Origin: Serratia fonticola
Lineage (GTDB): Bacteria > Pseudomonadota > Gammaproteobacteria > Enterobacterales > Enterobacteriaceae
Direction: 5' to 3'
Assembly (NCBI RefSeq): GCF_006715025.1
Contig: NZ_VFMK01000001.1
Span: forward strand, 2,294,001 to 2,358,000
Length of the DNA stretch: 64,000 nucleotides
Positions 28,112 to 37,151 of the stretch are shown one piece after another. How positions within the stretch are numbered: position 1 is the first letter of the stretch; every line of letters begins with the position of its first letter. The position numbers and the translations under genes were made by a program. A model generated the notes under the pieces. That model made no database searches. It was not told the origin of the DNA and saw only the letters and a program-made list of their open reading frames with translations.

Positions 28112-28383
28112 CTACTGTTTTGACTTCCATACTTTTTTCCGCCGCTGCAACCGGATCACACCGAGTGCGGCGGTGATCTCCAGTTGTGCCACATCTGTGA
28201 TCCCCGACTCAGTGATCCAATCTCCACCGATGGTCAGCTTGCCGTTCTGCCGTATCCAATCCGCTCCCAAATCTTGCCTATGTTGACTAGCCTCACAGAC
28301 GGCTTCCCAGGTAGCCGTATCGGTGAGGAGGGTGATCCACAGGCCATCGGGCCGCAGTGTGAGCTGTAACGATGTGCCGGGGG
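28112..28383 (-). pseudogene. module-border scar D (longest copy)
   Basis: The minus strand is open for about 90 codons to its stop: SLQLTLRPDGLWITLLTD, TWEAVCEASQHRQDLGADWI, KLTIGGDWITESGITDV, ITAALGVIRLQRR. It is the intact version of the C-terminus seen broken in scars A and B. The 5' part is missing, replaced by the IS256 fragment. The protein is unrecognised; a SymE/AbrB-like beta fold is a guess from the closing motif. Confidence 0.6.
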
Positions 28384-28399
28384 AAAACCCAGCCCGGCA

Positions 28400-28800
28400 G
28401 GCTCCGACAGAGGAAGCGGCTCTGATGGCGTTGGACAAGTTCGCGGGCGTCTGGGATGAGAAATACCCGCAAATCAGCAAAAGCTGGCGTGCGCACTGGG
28501 AAAATCTCAATACGTTCTTCGGATATCCCGCAGATATCCGCAAAGCGATCTACACGACCAATGCTATCGAATCACTGAACAGCGTGATCCGACAGGCGAT
28601 AAAGAAACGTAAAGTATTTCCGACAGACGACTCAGTGCGAAAAGTGATTTATCTGTCCATCCAGGCAGCGTCGAAAAAATGGAATATGCCGATCCAGAAC
28701 TGGCGGCTGGCGATGAGTCGTTTTATTATCGAGTTCGGTGACCGTCTAAACGATCACCTTTGATACGCTGGCAATTACACAGAATTATGGACAGGCTCCT
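28400..28800 (+). pseudogene. IS256-family transposase C-terminal fragment with right end
   Basis: Codons from PTEEAALMALDKFAG to DRLNDHL (stop 28763) match the end of IS256/mutator-type transposases, including YPQISKSWRAHW, KAIYTTNAIESLNSVIR and a conserved Glu in the NAIES motif. The catalytic N-terminal half is missing. The bases after the stop (AATTACACAGAATTATGGACAGGCTC) look like the IS terminal repeat. It marks the right edge of the island. Confidence 0.82.
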
Positions 28801-28903
28801 TATTTTATTTTTACCGTATAAAAATTATGCCTCAGCATGAAAAATTGGGGGGCGACACTTTCAATTTTGCTTTCAGCCCCCGGATTTTGTTACGAAAGGA
28901 CAA

Positions 28904-29485
28904 TCAGCCTACTAACCAGGTTTCGCCAGCGGCTTTCATTTGTTTTTCCAATTCACTGCCACGGGTGGCAAACACACGTTTAACAGGGAAGCCGCTTTTT
29001 TCCAGCATATAGGCCAGTGCCGCATATTCGCGGGGGTATTTTGCTGCGATGGCGCTGTCGATTTCTATCAGGCCCATCGGGAAAGTGAAAGTTGCCATAT
29101 CGTAAATGCTTTGGCGGTGTAACAGCTTCCAGACCCCATCACGTTTTTCCACCCGATCATAAAAGCGGTTATGGGCTTCACAGCCTATGTTCAGCTTGAC
29201 GTTTTCACCAATGATCACCGCATTGGTTTCGACAATCGCTTTCGTTATATCCTGATTAAAACGCACTACCGGTGTGCCGATCAGATGCTTGGTTCGGGCG
29301 TCTGAAGCTCCCATTTTCATCGACCCTTCAATAAAGTCGCTGGCCAATCCTTCGAACCAGGTCACCTCAATGGTGCCATCCGCATGAAATAGCCGCCGCA
29401 GTGCTTCCCATTGGCCCAGATCCCGGTGGATCCAGCCAGTCATCAGGTCACTAATCTGCAGACGGTCTTCAATATGATTTTGCAT
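28904..29485 (-). CDS. SnoaL/NTF2-like domain protein
   Basis: A 193-aa protein with the NTF2-like cone pattern (RLQISDLMTGWIHRDLGQWEALRRLFHADGTIEV at the start, then beta strands including IVETNAVIIGENV and RFYDRVEKRDGVWKLLHR). Relatives include polyketide cyclases and small dehydratase-like enzymes acting on ring compounds; the substrate is unknown. It is divergent from the LysR gene at 29604, which probably controls it. Confidence 0.72.
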   Translation of the reverse strand: MQNHIEDRLQISDLMTGWIHRDLGQWEALRRLFHADGTIEVTWFEGLASDFIEGSMKMGASDARTKHLIGTPVVRFNQDITKAIVETNAVIIGENVKLNIGCEAHNRFYDRVEKRDGVWKLLHRQSIYDMATFTFPMGLIEIDSAIAAKYPREYAALAYMLEKSGFPVKRVFATRGSELEKQMKAAGETWLVG

Positions 29486-29603
29486 GGTTGAGTCCTTATT
29501 CAGAGCACCCTATGTGCATGAGATTGAGCATCTACTTTCTAGCAGATAAACTCCAATGTATTAATATTACCAATTAATCATTTTTAATGATGATAGGAGA
29601 GAA
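29486..29603. promoter_or_regulatory. divergent promoter region, SnoaL-like gene / LysR gene
   Basis: 118-base spacer between divergently transcribed genes, AT-rich near 29560-29600, the usual place for LysR-type operator sites. No exact T-N11-A site was fixed. Confidence 0.45.
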
Positions 29604-30518
29604 ATGGAACTACGCCATCTACGCTATTTTCTGGCCGTTGCAGAAGAGAAGCATTTTGGGCGGGCGGCTGAACGGCTAAACATCGTGCAGCCAGCATTGA
29701 GCATGCAGATCCGTGCGCTGGAGGATGAATTAGGTGGCCCGTTGTTTGTACGTACCAGCCGCCGGGTGGAACTGACCGAGGCCGGGAGTTTGCTGCTGGT
29801 TGAGGCACGGCATACGCTTGAGCAGGCTGAATATGCCAAAATGATCGTAAAGCGTTCCTTACGTGGTGAAATGGGGTGTGTGCGTGTGGGGTTTGCCGGT
29901 AATGCGGTTTTTAGCGGTAAGCTGATGCACGACTTGCGAACCTTCCATAGAACCTATCCCGATGTTGAGCTGATAGTGCGGGAGATGCCCCCGCAATTAC
30001 AGGCTGATGCCATCCTGACAGGACAGTTGGATATTGGCTACACGCCCGACCATCAAAAAGTGCATGCCTCCGCCTTGCTGGCTGAACCTGTAGGTTACTG
30101 GGAAAGGCGAGTCGCGATGTCTAATGATCATCCTTTGGCTAAAGAGCCGCTGCTGAAAGTGGCTATGTTGGCGAAAGAGCCGTTGATTTTCTATGACGCA
30201 CATGATGCAGATGAACATTTGCTCAATATGCTCAGCCAGATCCTCGGGCACCCAGCCAATATTGCCCATCGTACGTCCAGCACCCTGGGTGTGTTGGCAT
30301 TGGCGGCGGCTGGGTTGGGAATCGCGTTGGTTCCTGAACCCCTGGAACAGGTCCCGATCCCAGGCCTGGTCTATCGTGTTCTGGATGAAGCTAAGCTGGC
30401 TGCCAATCTGATGCTGGTCAGCCGGGCAGGAGAAACCAATGCTGCCGCATGCGCTTTTCTTGCATTGGCCCGTCAGGCAACAGGTGGCAATGAGGCTGAC
30501 GGCCTCATTAACCTATAG
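29604..30518 (+). CDS. LysR-family transcriptional regulator
   Basis: 304 aa. The N-terminal winged helix-turn-helix (HLRYFLAVAEEKHFGRAAERLNIVQPALSMQIRALEDELG, then LFVRTSRRVELTEAG) is followed by a periplasmic-binding-like effector domain of about 90-295. AGGAGAG precedes the ATG. It is divergent from the SnoaL-like gene and convergent with the MHS transporter. The effector is unknown but is likely an aromatic or organic acid, judging from the neighbours. Confidence 0.9.
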   Translation: MELRHLRYFLAVAEEKHFGRAAERLNIVQPALSMQIRALEDELGGPLFVRTSRRVELTEAGSLLLVEARHTLEQAEYAKMIVKRSLRGEMGCVRVGFAGNAVFSGKLMHDLRTFHRTYPDVELIVREMPPQLQADAILTGQLDIGYTPDHQKVHASALLAEPVGYWERRVAMSNDHPLAKEPLLKVAMLAKEPLIFYDAHDADEHLLNMLSQILGHPANIAHRTSSTLGVLALAAAGLGIALVPEPLEQVPIPGLVYRVLDEAKLAANLMLVSRAGETNAAACAFLALARQATGGNEADGLINL

Positions 30519-30556
30519 CGAGGTATGCAATCTGGCGAGTCGTTGGTGAATAAAAT

Positions 30557-30583
30557 CCCCCAGACGGTTGCGGCTGGGGGGAA
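30557..30583. terminator. bidirectional terminator between LysR and MHS genes
   Basis: Inverted repeat TCCCCCAG/CTGGGGGGA between convergent genes, with short A and T runs on its sides. Confidence 0.7.
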
Positions 30584-30587
30584 AAGG

Positions 30588-31868
30588 TTATCGGGTGTTG
30601 GATAAATGTTTTCTGCTGCCTAACAGTGCCCAGCAACTCAGTAACGCTACCATCATCAGATAATAGCTTGGTGCCAGACTGGTGCCGGTTGCGGTGATCA
30701 GCAAGGTACAGATCAGAGGGGCGAAACCACCAAATACTGTCACGGCGACGTTGTAACCAATCGCCATGCCGCTGGCACGTGTTTCCATCGGGAACAGATC
30801 GGCCATCACCGAAGGCACCGTTGAGAAATAGATCGATTTCAGTAAGGCCATCCACCCCACCAGCAGCATCAATGTCAATGGGGTAGTATGGTTAACCACC
30901 ATCAGGAAGGCTGGATAGATGGTGATCATCAGCAGCAATAGCGATCCCCACATCAGGGGTAAACGTCCTACTTTTTCAGCCCAAAGCCCCATTAAGGGGG
31001 TGACCACCGTCAGAATAACGCCGGCCAATAGCGTAGCGCTGAACGCGACGGAACTAGACAGATTCAGGCTCTTGGTCGCATAGGTTGGCACATAATTAAG
31101 CATGTAATTTACCGCAGTAGAAATCACCATCAGCCCTATAGCCAGTAGCAGCAGGTTCTTTTGTTTTCCTATCAGCAGCTTCAATGGGGCTTGCGGTTTC
31201 TTATGCTGCTCGAAACTCGCCGGCTCATGCACATGGCGGCGGATATACAGCCCTACCGGTCCGATCAGCAGCCCGAAGGCGAAGGGAATGCGCCATCCCC
31301 AATCCTGGATCTGCGCTTCAGTCAGCCATTGGCTCAAACCGAGCCCGAAAGCCGAAGCCATCAACGTGCTGGCGCCTTGGGTGGCGAACTGCCAACTGGC
31401 AATAAACGCCTTTCGCTCCGGGAAGTGTTCAACCAGAAAAGCGGTCGAACTGCCAAATTCGCCACCGGCTGAAAACCCCTGAATCAAGCGGGCAATCAGG
31501 ATCATGAGCGGTGCCGCTAACCCAATAGTGGCGTAAGACGGCATAAAGGTGATGATTGCACCACCTAGCAACATCAGGCTGATGGACATCAGTAGCGCTT
31601 TTTTGCGGCCGACGCGATCGGCATAGGCGCCGAGCACCACCGCGCCTAATGGTCGAATCAAGAATGAAATGCCGAAGCTACCAAAGGTCAGCAGCAACGA
31701 GACCGTCGGATCATCCGTCGGAAAGAAGGCGTGGGCAATATAGTTGGCAAAAAAACCATATACTGCAATATCGAACCATTCCAGTGCGTTACCGATACAG
31801 GTGGCGAACAGCGTTTTATACAAATGGGGCTTTGCCGCGACAGCCTCTTGTTGTGCAATCGAGCTCAT
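30588..31868 (-). CDS. MHS-family (metabolite:H+ symporter) MFS transporter
   Basis: 426 aa with 12 predicted helices. The opening signature CIGNALEWFDIAVYGFFA and the loop GAYADRVGRKKAL are diagnostic of the metabolite:proton symporter branch (citrate, shikimate, dicarboxylate or proline/betaine uptake). RLIQGFSAGGEFGSS is the conserved helix-5 motif. The start overlaps the end of the M20 peptidase gene by four bases, so the two form an operon and may take up and process the same compound. Confidence 0.88.
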   Translation of the reverse strand: MSSIAQQEAVAAKPHLYKTLFATCIGNALEWFDIAVYGFFANYIAHAFFPTDDPTVSLLLTFGSFGISFLIRPLGAVVLGAYADRVGRKKALLMSISLMLLGGAIITFMPSYATIGLAAPLMILIARLIQGFSAGGEFGSSTAFLVEHFPERKAFIASWQFATQGASTLMASAFGLGLSQWLTEAQIQDWGWRIPFAFGLLIGPVGLYIRRHVHEPASFEQHKKPQAPLKLLIGKQKNLLLLAIGLMVISTAVNYMLNYVPTYATKSLNLSSSVAFSATLLAGVILTVVTPLMGLWAEKVGRLPLMWGSLLLLMITIYPAFLMVVNHTTPLTLMLLVGWMALLKSIYFSTVPSVMADLFPMETRASGMAIGYNVAVTVFGGFAPLICTLLITATGTSLAPSYYLMMVALLSCWALLGSRKHLSNTR

Positions 31869-33280
31869 GAGGTTTCTCCTGACTGGCGCTGAGCCAGGAG
31901 CGCGCTGCCATTTTCACCTAATTCCCAGAACAGGTGGGTCATAATCTGCAGCCCTTCGCGGGCGATAGATTTCAACATGTGCTCATTAACCCCGTGCTGG
32001 CCGCAGGCAGGGTAGGAGTGGGGGATCCACAGGGTGGGTAAGCCAAGCGTATCGGCGAAGACGTCGTTAGGCAGCGATCCTCCCAGGTTGGGCAGCAGCG
32101 CCGGTTTTTTGCCGCTGGCTCGTTGCAGGATATCGAGCGCCCAATGAACTAATGGATCCTGTGGGTTTAGCCGGGTGGCGGGGGAGCCATGCAGCCACTC
32201 CACTTCGATGTTTGAAAATCCCCGTGACTGAAGATGTTCCTGAACGTGTTTTACCAGATTCTGCCAGTCGGTGCCGACCACGAAACGCAACTGGCATATT
32301 GCACTGGCACTACCAGGAATGGCATTAACTGGCCGAGCCGGGTTACCGGTCTGATAAGCCAGAACCTCCAGCGTATTCCAGCCATACAGCCGCTCGCTAG
32401 GGGAAAGACCGTTTTCACCCCAATTTTCATCTATCGTCGGATCGCCTGCCTGGCCACCAACGCTGAGATCTTGCAGGATGGCACGCATCGTGTTGTCCAA
32501 AGACGTCGGTTTCAGCGCCGTGACCAGTAATTGGCCTTGTTGATTGACCAGTGCGGCAATGGCGTTGGCCAGTTGGGTGCCAGGATTACTGAGCAATCCC
32601 CCCCAGTTACCGGAGTGGTAGGCATTTTCGCGGGCGTGAATGCTAAGACGAAAATTGATACAACCGCGTGAGCCAAGGAACAGCGTGGGTTGAGCCGCAT
32701 TCAGGCGTGGGCCATCGGAGGCAATAAACAGATCGGCCTGCAGTAGTTCGCGTTGCTGATGGCAAATGGCCGCCAGACCTGGGGAGCTGATTTCTTCGCC
32801 CATTTCGAAGATAATTTTGCAGTTAAAGCCCAACTTACCTCCACGGGCCTGGAAGACGTGCTCCAATGCCGCCAGGTTGACGCTATGCTGCCCTTTGTTA
32901 TCGGCGCTTCCGCGGCCATACCAACGATCGCCTTCCTCGCTCAATATCCAAGGTGATAGGCCGTTGCGCCAGTTTTCGTCGTCACCGAAGACCACATCGC
33001 CGTGGCCATAGCTTAGCAGGGTAGGTAATGCGGGATCTTCGATACGTACAGCAACCAGAAAGGGACGATTGGCCTTTTCCGGGTTGTCGAACAGATGCAG
33101 CTCAAAACCCAATGCCCGTAAGGGCGGCATTATTTCCTGTTCCAGATATTGCATGATGCTGGCGTCACCATCATCCCGTTGGCTTTCTGTTGCCAGAGCC
33201 ACACGACGTGCCAGCACCTGACGAAACTCGCCGCGATCAAAATAGGCTGTTGCCAAGGCAACGGCTTGTTCAGCTGTCAT
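31865..33280 (-). CDS. M20-family metallopeptidase (dipeptidase/deacylase type)
   Basis: A 471-aa cytoplasmic zinc hydrolase. Metal- and catalysis-related motifs are LLSYGHGDVV (His, Asp), GRGSADNKGQ (Asp ligand) and FEMGEEISSPG (catalytic Glu pair); a dimerisation insert follows and a late HS...CGQHGVNEH region gives the last His. The length suits the dipeptidase/Gly-X carboxypeptidase branch. It is translationally coupled to the MHS transporter. The substrate may be an N-acyl or dipeptide-like compound imported by that transporter. Confidence 0.88.
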   Translation of the reverse strand: MTAEQAVALATAYFDRGEFRQVLARRVALATESQRDDGDASIMQYLEQEIMPPLRALGFELHLFDNPEKANRPFLVAVRIEDPALPTLLSYGHGDVVFGDDENWRNGLSPWILSEEGDRWYGRGSADNKGQHSVNLAALEHVFQARGGKLGFNCKIIFEMGEEISSPGLAAICHQQRELLQADLFIASDGPRLNAAQPTLFLGSRGCINFRLSIHARENAYHSGNWGGLLSNPGTQLANAIAALVNQQGQLLVTALKPTSLDNTMRAILQDLSVGGQAGDPTIDENWGENGLSPSERLYGWNTLEVLAYQTGNPARPVNAIPGSASAICQLRFVVGTDWQNLVKHVQEHLQSRGFSNIEVEWLHGSPATRLNPQDPLVHWALDILQRASGKKPALLPNLGGSLPNDVFADTLGLPTLWIPHSYPACGQHGVNEHMLKSIAREGLQIMTHLFWELGENGSALLAQRQSGETS

Positions 33281-33440
33281 TATTTACCCCGTTGTGTTTG
33301 CTTAGTGTTGTTTTATTTGTTGTGTTCGTTATCTAAGCTAAAATCGGGGTTTGCCACAATTGTCTATTTAACAAACAAGCTTTGCTTTTAAGGCAACGAT
33401 AATTTGCTCTTTCGCGAAGCATGCACCAAGGAGAGGCCCC

Positions 33441-34364
33441 ATGCTAAGCAGCGAAGTGCGTTTTTTTCTGGTCGTAGCCAACTGTGGTTCACTGAGTGCA
33501 GCCAGTGAACAGTTGTTTGTGGCGATATCGGCGGTGAGCCGGCAGATTCAACGATTGGAGACGCAAATTGGTACGCCGTTGTTTTAGCGCCATGCTCGCG
33601 GGATGGTGCTCACCGAGGCGGGGCTGATTTTTGAGAACCATATACGAAAAAGTCTGTTAAATATTGAACAGGCTGTGGCGGAGATCAAGGGGCTGAAGGC
33701 GGTGCGGCGTACCGCGTTGCGCGTGGCTTGCACTAATGGCCTGGCCTTTATGTTGATGCCGCAGCTGATGGCGCGTTTCCGTGCTGAGCATCCGGCAGTG
33801 ACTTTTATGCTGACGGTCGCAGACAGTAAAACGTTGGCCAGGCTGATTCGTCATGGTGAATGTGATGTGGTGTTGCAGTTTAGCTTGCAGCCGGAACGCG
33901 GCGTAGAGGTTGTGGCTTCGTGGCCCGCGCCGGTGCTATTGTTGATGAGCGAGCAACATCCATTAGCAGACCAGCAGGTGGCGCTGAAGGATCTCAGCCA
34001 TTATCCGCTGTGTTTGCCGGAGCCTGGCTCTACCATCCGCCAACTGTTTGATATCACTTGCCAGATGAACGGAACCTTTATTGAGCCGGTGCTAACCTGC
34101 GATAACTTTTCTACTTTGTACTACTTTTTACTCAGTTCACCACAGGCAGTCACTATCTGTAGCCAATTCACCGCGATGCCATTTTTACAACCCCAGGGAT
34201 TGATGCTTAAACCCTTTGCGGTCGACCCGCTAAGCCAACGCACCTTGCAGCTGCAATTACCGCCAGGGCGGCATGTTGGCGAGGCTTTGCGGTTGTTTGT
34301 GGCTTTTATCACTCAGACGTTAAGTGATGAAGATCGGGCCATGCGAGAGAAATTTGCCCTGTAA
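33441..34364 (+). pseudogene. LysR-family regulator broken by an in-frame stop
   Basis: From ATG 33441 (AAGGAG upstream) the reading MLSSEVRFFLVVANCGSLSA ... RQIQRLETQIGTPLF meets TAG at about 33585, exactly where LysR proteins have Glu or Gln in LFERH. The same frame then continues (RHARGMVLTEAG) through a full effector domain to 34364. One base change (G/C to T at the codon's first position) explains it. It is divergent from the M20/MHS operon and would be its regulator. Confidence 0.85.
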
Positions 34365-34474
34365 GCTGCTTTTTTAGGCGAAAGGGTAAATAATCTGTTG
34401 ATTACGCTTGATTGTTCCCGTCGGGCTGTATTATATTGCGCTCCACGGAAAAAGTACCACCTCCGACAGATTTC

Positions 34475-34550
<76 letters not shown>

Positions 34551-34559
34551 TAAAAGAAA

Positions 34560-34585
34560 CCCCAGCAGAGATGCTGGGGTTTTTT
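34560..34585 (+). terminator. tRNA-Thr terminator
   Basis: Perfect 8-bp stem CCCCAGCA/TGCTGGGG with GAGA loop and six T residues. Confidence 0.92.
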
Positions 34586-34695
34586 GCATTCATGCTTTAT
34601 GCCAGATGATTACGGGGTTGATTGTACCTGGCGTTCTGGTCTCCGTCAGGCACTGATTTTTTATCTCGCACCAAGGTTGGCAGCGGCGATTAAAC

Positions 34696-34938
34696 TTAAA
34701 TGTCAGTAACCAACCATTGGTCCGCTTCTTCGAACATCTCTTCCAGCATACGGTTTAACTTCTCTCTGTCACTTTTACTGGCATCGGAGTTCAGCGCGTT
34801 GGCCTGCATGGGTTTTACCTTTACCTCTGCCTCTGGAAAGAGACGGTGAACCCGCTTTGTCAGTTCGGCTTTAATGATTTCATCTGCGCCAGGAATACCT
34901 GTGACATTACGCTTATCAAACACCAACTCAACGAACAT
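34696..34938 (-). CDS. DinI-family DNA-damage-inducible protein
   Basis: 80 aa with the DinI alpha/beta fold pattern: MFVELVFDKRN strand, helix ADEIIKAELTKRVHRLFPEAEV, then VKPMQANAL and the acidic C-terminal helix EKLNRMLEEMFEEADQWLV. DinI modulates RecA filaments in the SOS response. A perfect LexA box lies just upstream (34957-34972), so SOS induction is well supported. The gene may be a phage-derived paralogue rather than the core dinI. Confidence 0.87.
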   Translation of the reverse strand: MFVELVFDKRNVTGIPGADEIIKAELTKRVHRLFPEAEVKVKPMQANALNSDASKSDREKLNRMLEEMFEEADQWLVTDI

Positions 34939-34956
34939 TGTTCAACCTTACCGTTA

Positions 34957-34972
34957 CTGTTTATGTATACAG
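34957..34972 (-). promoter_or_regulatory. LexA box
   Basis: CTGTTTATGTATACAG fits the SOS consensus CTGT-N8-ACAG exactly and lies 19 bases upstream of the dinI-like start. Confidence 0.92.
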
Positions 34973-35299
34973 TTATTTTGACGGAAGGGCCGGGGGGAAA
35001 GCAAGAGGAAGTGAGTGAAAATTTTGCTATAACACGCTTTTGAATCACGGCCTATGCCCTCGTTGTCACGATACCCAGTAGCAGGGGGATATGGATGGTG
35101 CGATACCAGGTGGGATGATTCGCACCCGCTGTTCGCGAGGGTTTACGCGAATTCAAGGTTTTGGCATTGCGACTACTTAAAGATTCAATGTGTTTTTAAC
35201 CGGTTTTTTATTCAACCTAATGATTAATAAGTAAATAATTGCATGTGGGCAAATAATGAGCGATGAGAATATTGACGTAAATCAAATCAGTAACAGATA
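34973..35299. other. gene-free spacer upstream of the candidate sRNA
   Basis: About 330 bases with no supported open frame. A sequence TTGACG (35272-35277) could be a -35 element for the sRNA; the matching -10 is poor. Confidence 0.4.
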
Positions 35300-35415
35300 G
35301 GCTTGATCTGAGGTGCATAAAACATTAGTTTAGCTAATAGGATTAATCCTGAAATTCCCTGGTGTTGGTCATATTGGCCTCCCGCTACTTTCACGGAAAG
35401 GGCGGGATTTTTTTT
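35300..35415 (+). ncRNA. candidate Hfq-type sRNA with ArcZ-like seed
   Basis: Bases 35355-35368 (TTCCCTGGTGTTGG) are identical to the conserved seed of ArcZ. They are followed, as in ArcZ, by a short spacer and a terminator hairpin: TCCCGC/GCGGGA (35380-35385 and 35402-35407) with an inner CTTTC/GAAAG stem and eight T residues (35408-35415). Small stems (ATTAG/CTAAT, AGGATTAATCCT) precede the seed. The 5' end is a guess. The position is not the usual arcB-linked site of arcZ, so this may be a paralogue or a relocated gene. Confidence 0.55.
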
Positions 35416-35635
35416 GTCTTTTATCAATCCCCTGCTAACCATTGAATAAATAAGTTATTTATCCAGGTATCTCCCTCGCGTGCGTTTTTTATGAAAGCAG
35501 AGATAGACGCATTGCAGTTTATAATCATACATAAATTATATTGTACATTTCATTAACCAGTCTTAAGGTTATAGTTCAAGTTATGGTTATGTGTTTCAGG
35601 CTGTGAGAGATTTATCTTATTAAAATCGCAGGCAT

Positions 35636-35668
35636 AAAAAAAACCAACCACAAGTGGTTGGTTTTTTT
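35636..35668 (-). terminator. former proL terminator, separated from its tRNA
   Basis: Perfect 10-bp stem AACCAACCAC/GTGGTTGGTT flanked by A and T runs, able to work on both strands. It lies just outside the left attachment repeat, where the native tRNA-Pro terminator would be before the element inserted. Confidence 0.75.
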
Positions 35669-35675
35669 ATAAAAG

Positions 35676-35706
35676 TTTGGTCGGCATGAGAGGATTCGAA
35701 CCTCCG
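35676..35706. repeat. distal attachment repeat (partial tRNA-Pro 3' end)
   Basis: 31 bases identical to 41164-41194, starting TTTGGTCGGCATGAG and ending CCTCCG. The sequence beyond (CCCCCCCATTTTACC) no longer matches the tRNA. Confidence 0.9.
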
Positions 35707-35856
35707 CCCCCCCATTTTACCGTTTAAAATCCTCTGCAAGCCGCGCCAGCTCTGGCCTTCATTGAATTACACTGTATAAAAATACAGTGTATTTTGTGCT
35801 AAATACAACATATACACATCAATAACTTAGGTCGAGTTTTACCATCACATTTTCGG

Positions 35857-36975
35857 CTATCCCGTCTTAATTTCCCCATGCGGAACCTCCACCCAGTCGA
35901 TGTGATTACGGGTATAAATCTTGGTAGATTTTGCGTCGGTATGTGCCATGCATCCCTGCGGGCCTATCCCTTGCTTATCGAACAAGTGCGCAGCCAAAGC
36001 CCGGACCTCATGGAATGATGGGCGCTCGTCCATTTCAAGATGATCTGACAATCCAAGTTCGTCACGCAGCGCTGAAAAAGCACGACTTAAATAGTCTGGT
36101 GCTACCTGGGTAGGGTGTGATACTTCTTTGCTACGCTTCACGTTCCGCTGAGGGATCCTGTGCACAACATACGGGCTGGCTACGCTGTCGCGGCTGTCGT
36201 CAATAATACGTTTTAACTCTGCGCCGATCGGGATAGCAACGTGTGATGCCTCTTTTTTCTGCACTTTTTGCCGGTGGATGTACAGCGTGCCATAGATGCC
36301 ATTCTCTGGCTGATCCAGCCACACGCAGCCACATACACCATTTTTAGGCTCCTTGATTGAGTAACGGATCCGGGATACCTCAAGCCTGGCGTGTGTTGTC
36401 TGTAGAGCAAGATCCATAGCCGTTCTCAGCCATGGGGCCGCATGCTGGCGGATGGCCATGAACGTATCGATTGATAAACGCTGGCGCCGCTTTTCATCGA
36501 TCGGGCGCATTTTCTTGCGGGTTGCCGGGTTATCCAGCATCAGCGATTCATCGACTGCATAGCTGAACAACTTCTTCAGGAAGCTAACTTTGCGGTTTTG
36601 CACGTTTGCCGATGCTTCTGCGTGATATTCTTTTATATAGGCGTTAACGTGCTCCAGCTCTATATCACAGGCAGGAATAGTGGCAAAAAAAGCTTTCACA
36701 CGGATCGCGTCATTCTTCCAATCCTCGCGAGTGCTTTCCGATGGCTGTTCGTCTGTTATTGCTCGATCCATAATATGATCAACATGTTCAGCAAACGGAA
36801 GCGCCTCGCCCTGGATACCTCCAGAGTCACGTATCAGAGAGTCGATAGATATTGCACTTTCTGGCCGCATGCGGATGTTGTATTCGCGAGCGATTGCAAT
36901 GGCTATTGCTCTATCAGATCCCAGAGATTTCCGCTTGCCGGTAACAAGTGTAAATCGGTAAACCTTATACGTGGT
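35857..36975 (-). pseudogene. phage integrase, tyrosine recombinase, 5'-truncated
   Basis: About 370 codons open up to YKVYRFTLVTGKRKSLGSD, part of the N-terminal arm-binding region. Upstream of this is a stop and unrelated tail-gene sequence, so the true start is lost. An internal ATG at 36870 gives 337 aa. Catalytic residues are visible: Arg in HARLEVSRIR, a Lys-bearing hairpin (RQKVQKKEASHVAIPI), HEVR, MAH and the nucleophile Tyr in KIYTR. Orientation toward the left att repeat fits its role in site-specific recombination at tRNA-Pro. It is likely inactive without its N-terminus. Confidence 0.8.
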
Positions 36976-36996
36976 GCATCATGCGGGTACACCTGA

Positions 36997-37149
36997 ACCC
37001 GGTATTTTGATATCGACGGCAATCCGGTAGACGACCCTTCACAAGACGTCTGTTCAGGCCTGATCTCCACCGGCCGCGAGCCACTGTTCGGTAAGGGCAA
37101 TCCGTTGTCACATGGCGGATTTGTAGGCACATCACTGATGAAGAGGTAG
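36997..37149 (+). pseudogene. C-terminal fragment of lambda-type minor tail protein L
   Basis: Reads RYFDIDGNPVDDPSQDVC then SGLISTGREPLFGKGN and PLSHGGFVGTSLMKR to the stop, the closing part of phage tail protein L (Cys-rich, GGF end). It lies three bases before the K-type gene, the L-K order of lambdoid tail operons. It is cut at its left by the integrase junction. Confidence 0.65.
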
Positions 37150-37151
37150 TC

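Noticed and set aside
28384..28543. Extension of scar D upstream on the minus strand into an open frame of 143 codons
   Set aside because: That part is antisense to the IS256 transposase fragment, which is the evident coding frame.
3861..28800. Search for a second copy of the tRNA-Ser 3' end as a right attachment site
   Set aside because: No matching repeat was found near 28800, so the island is not called a site-specifically integrated element.
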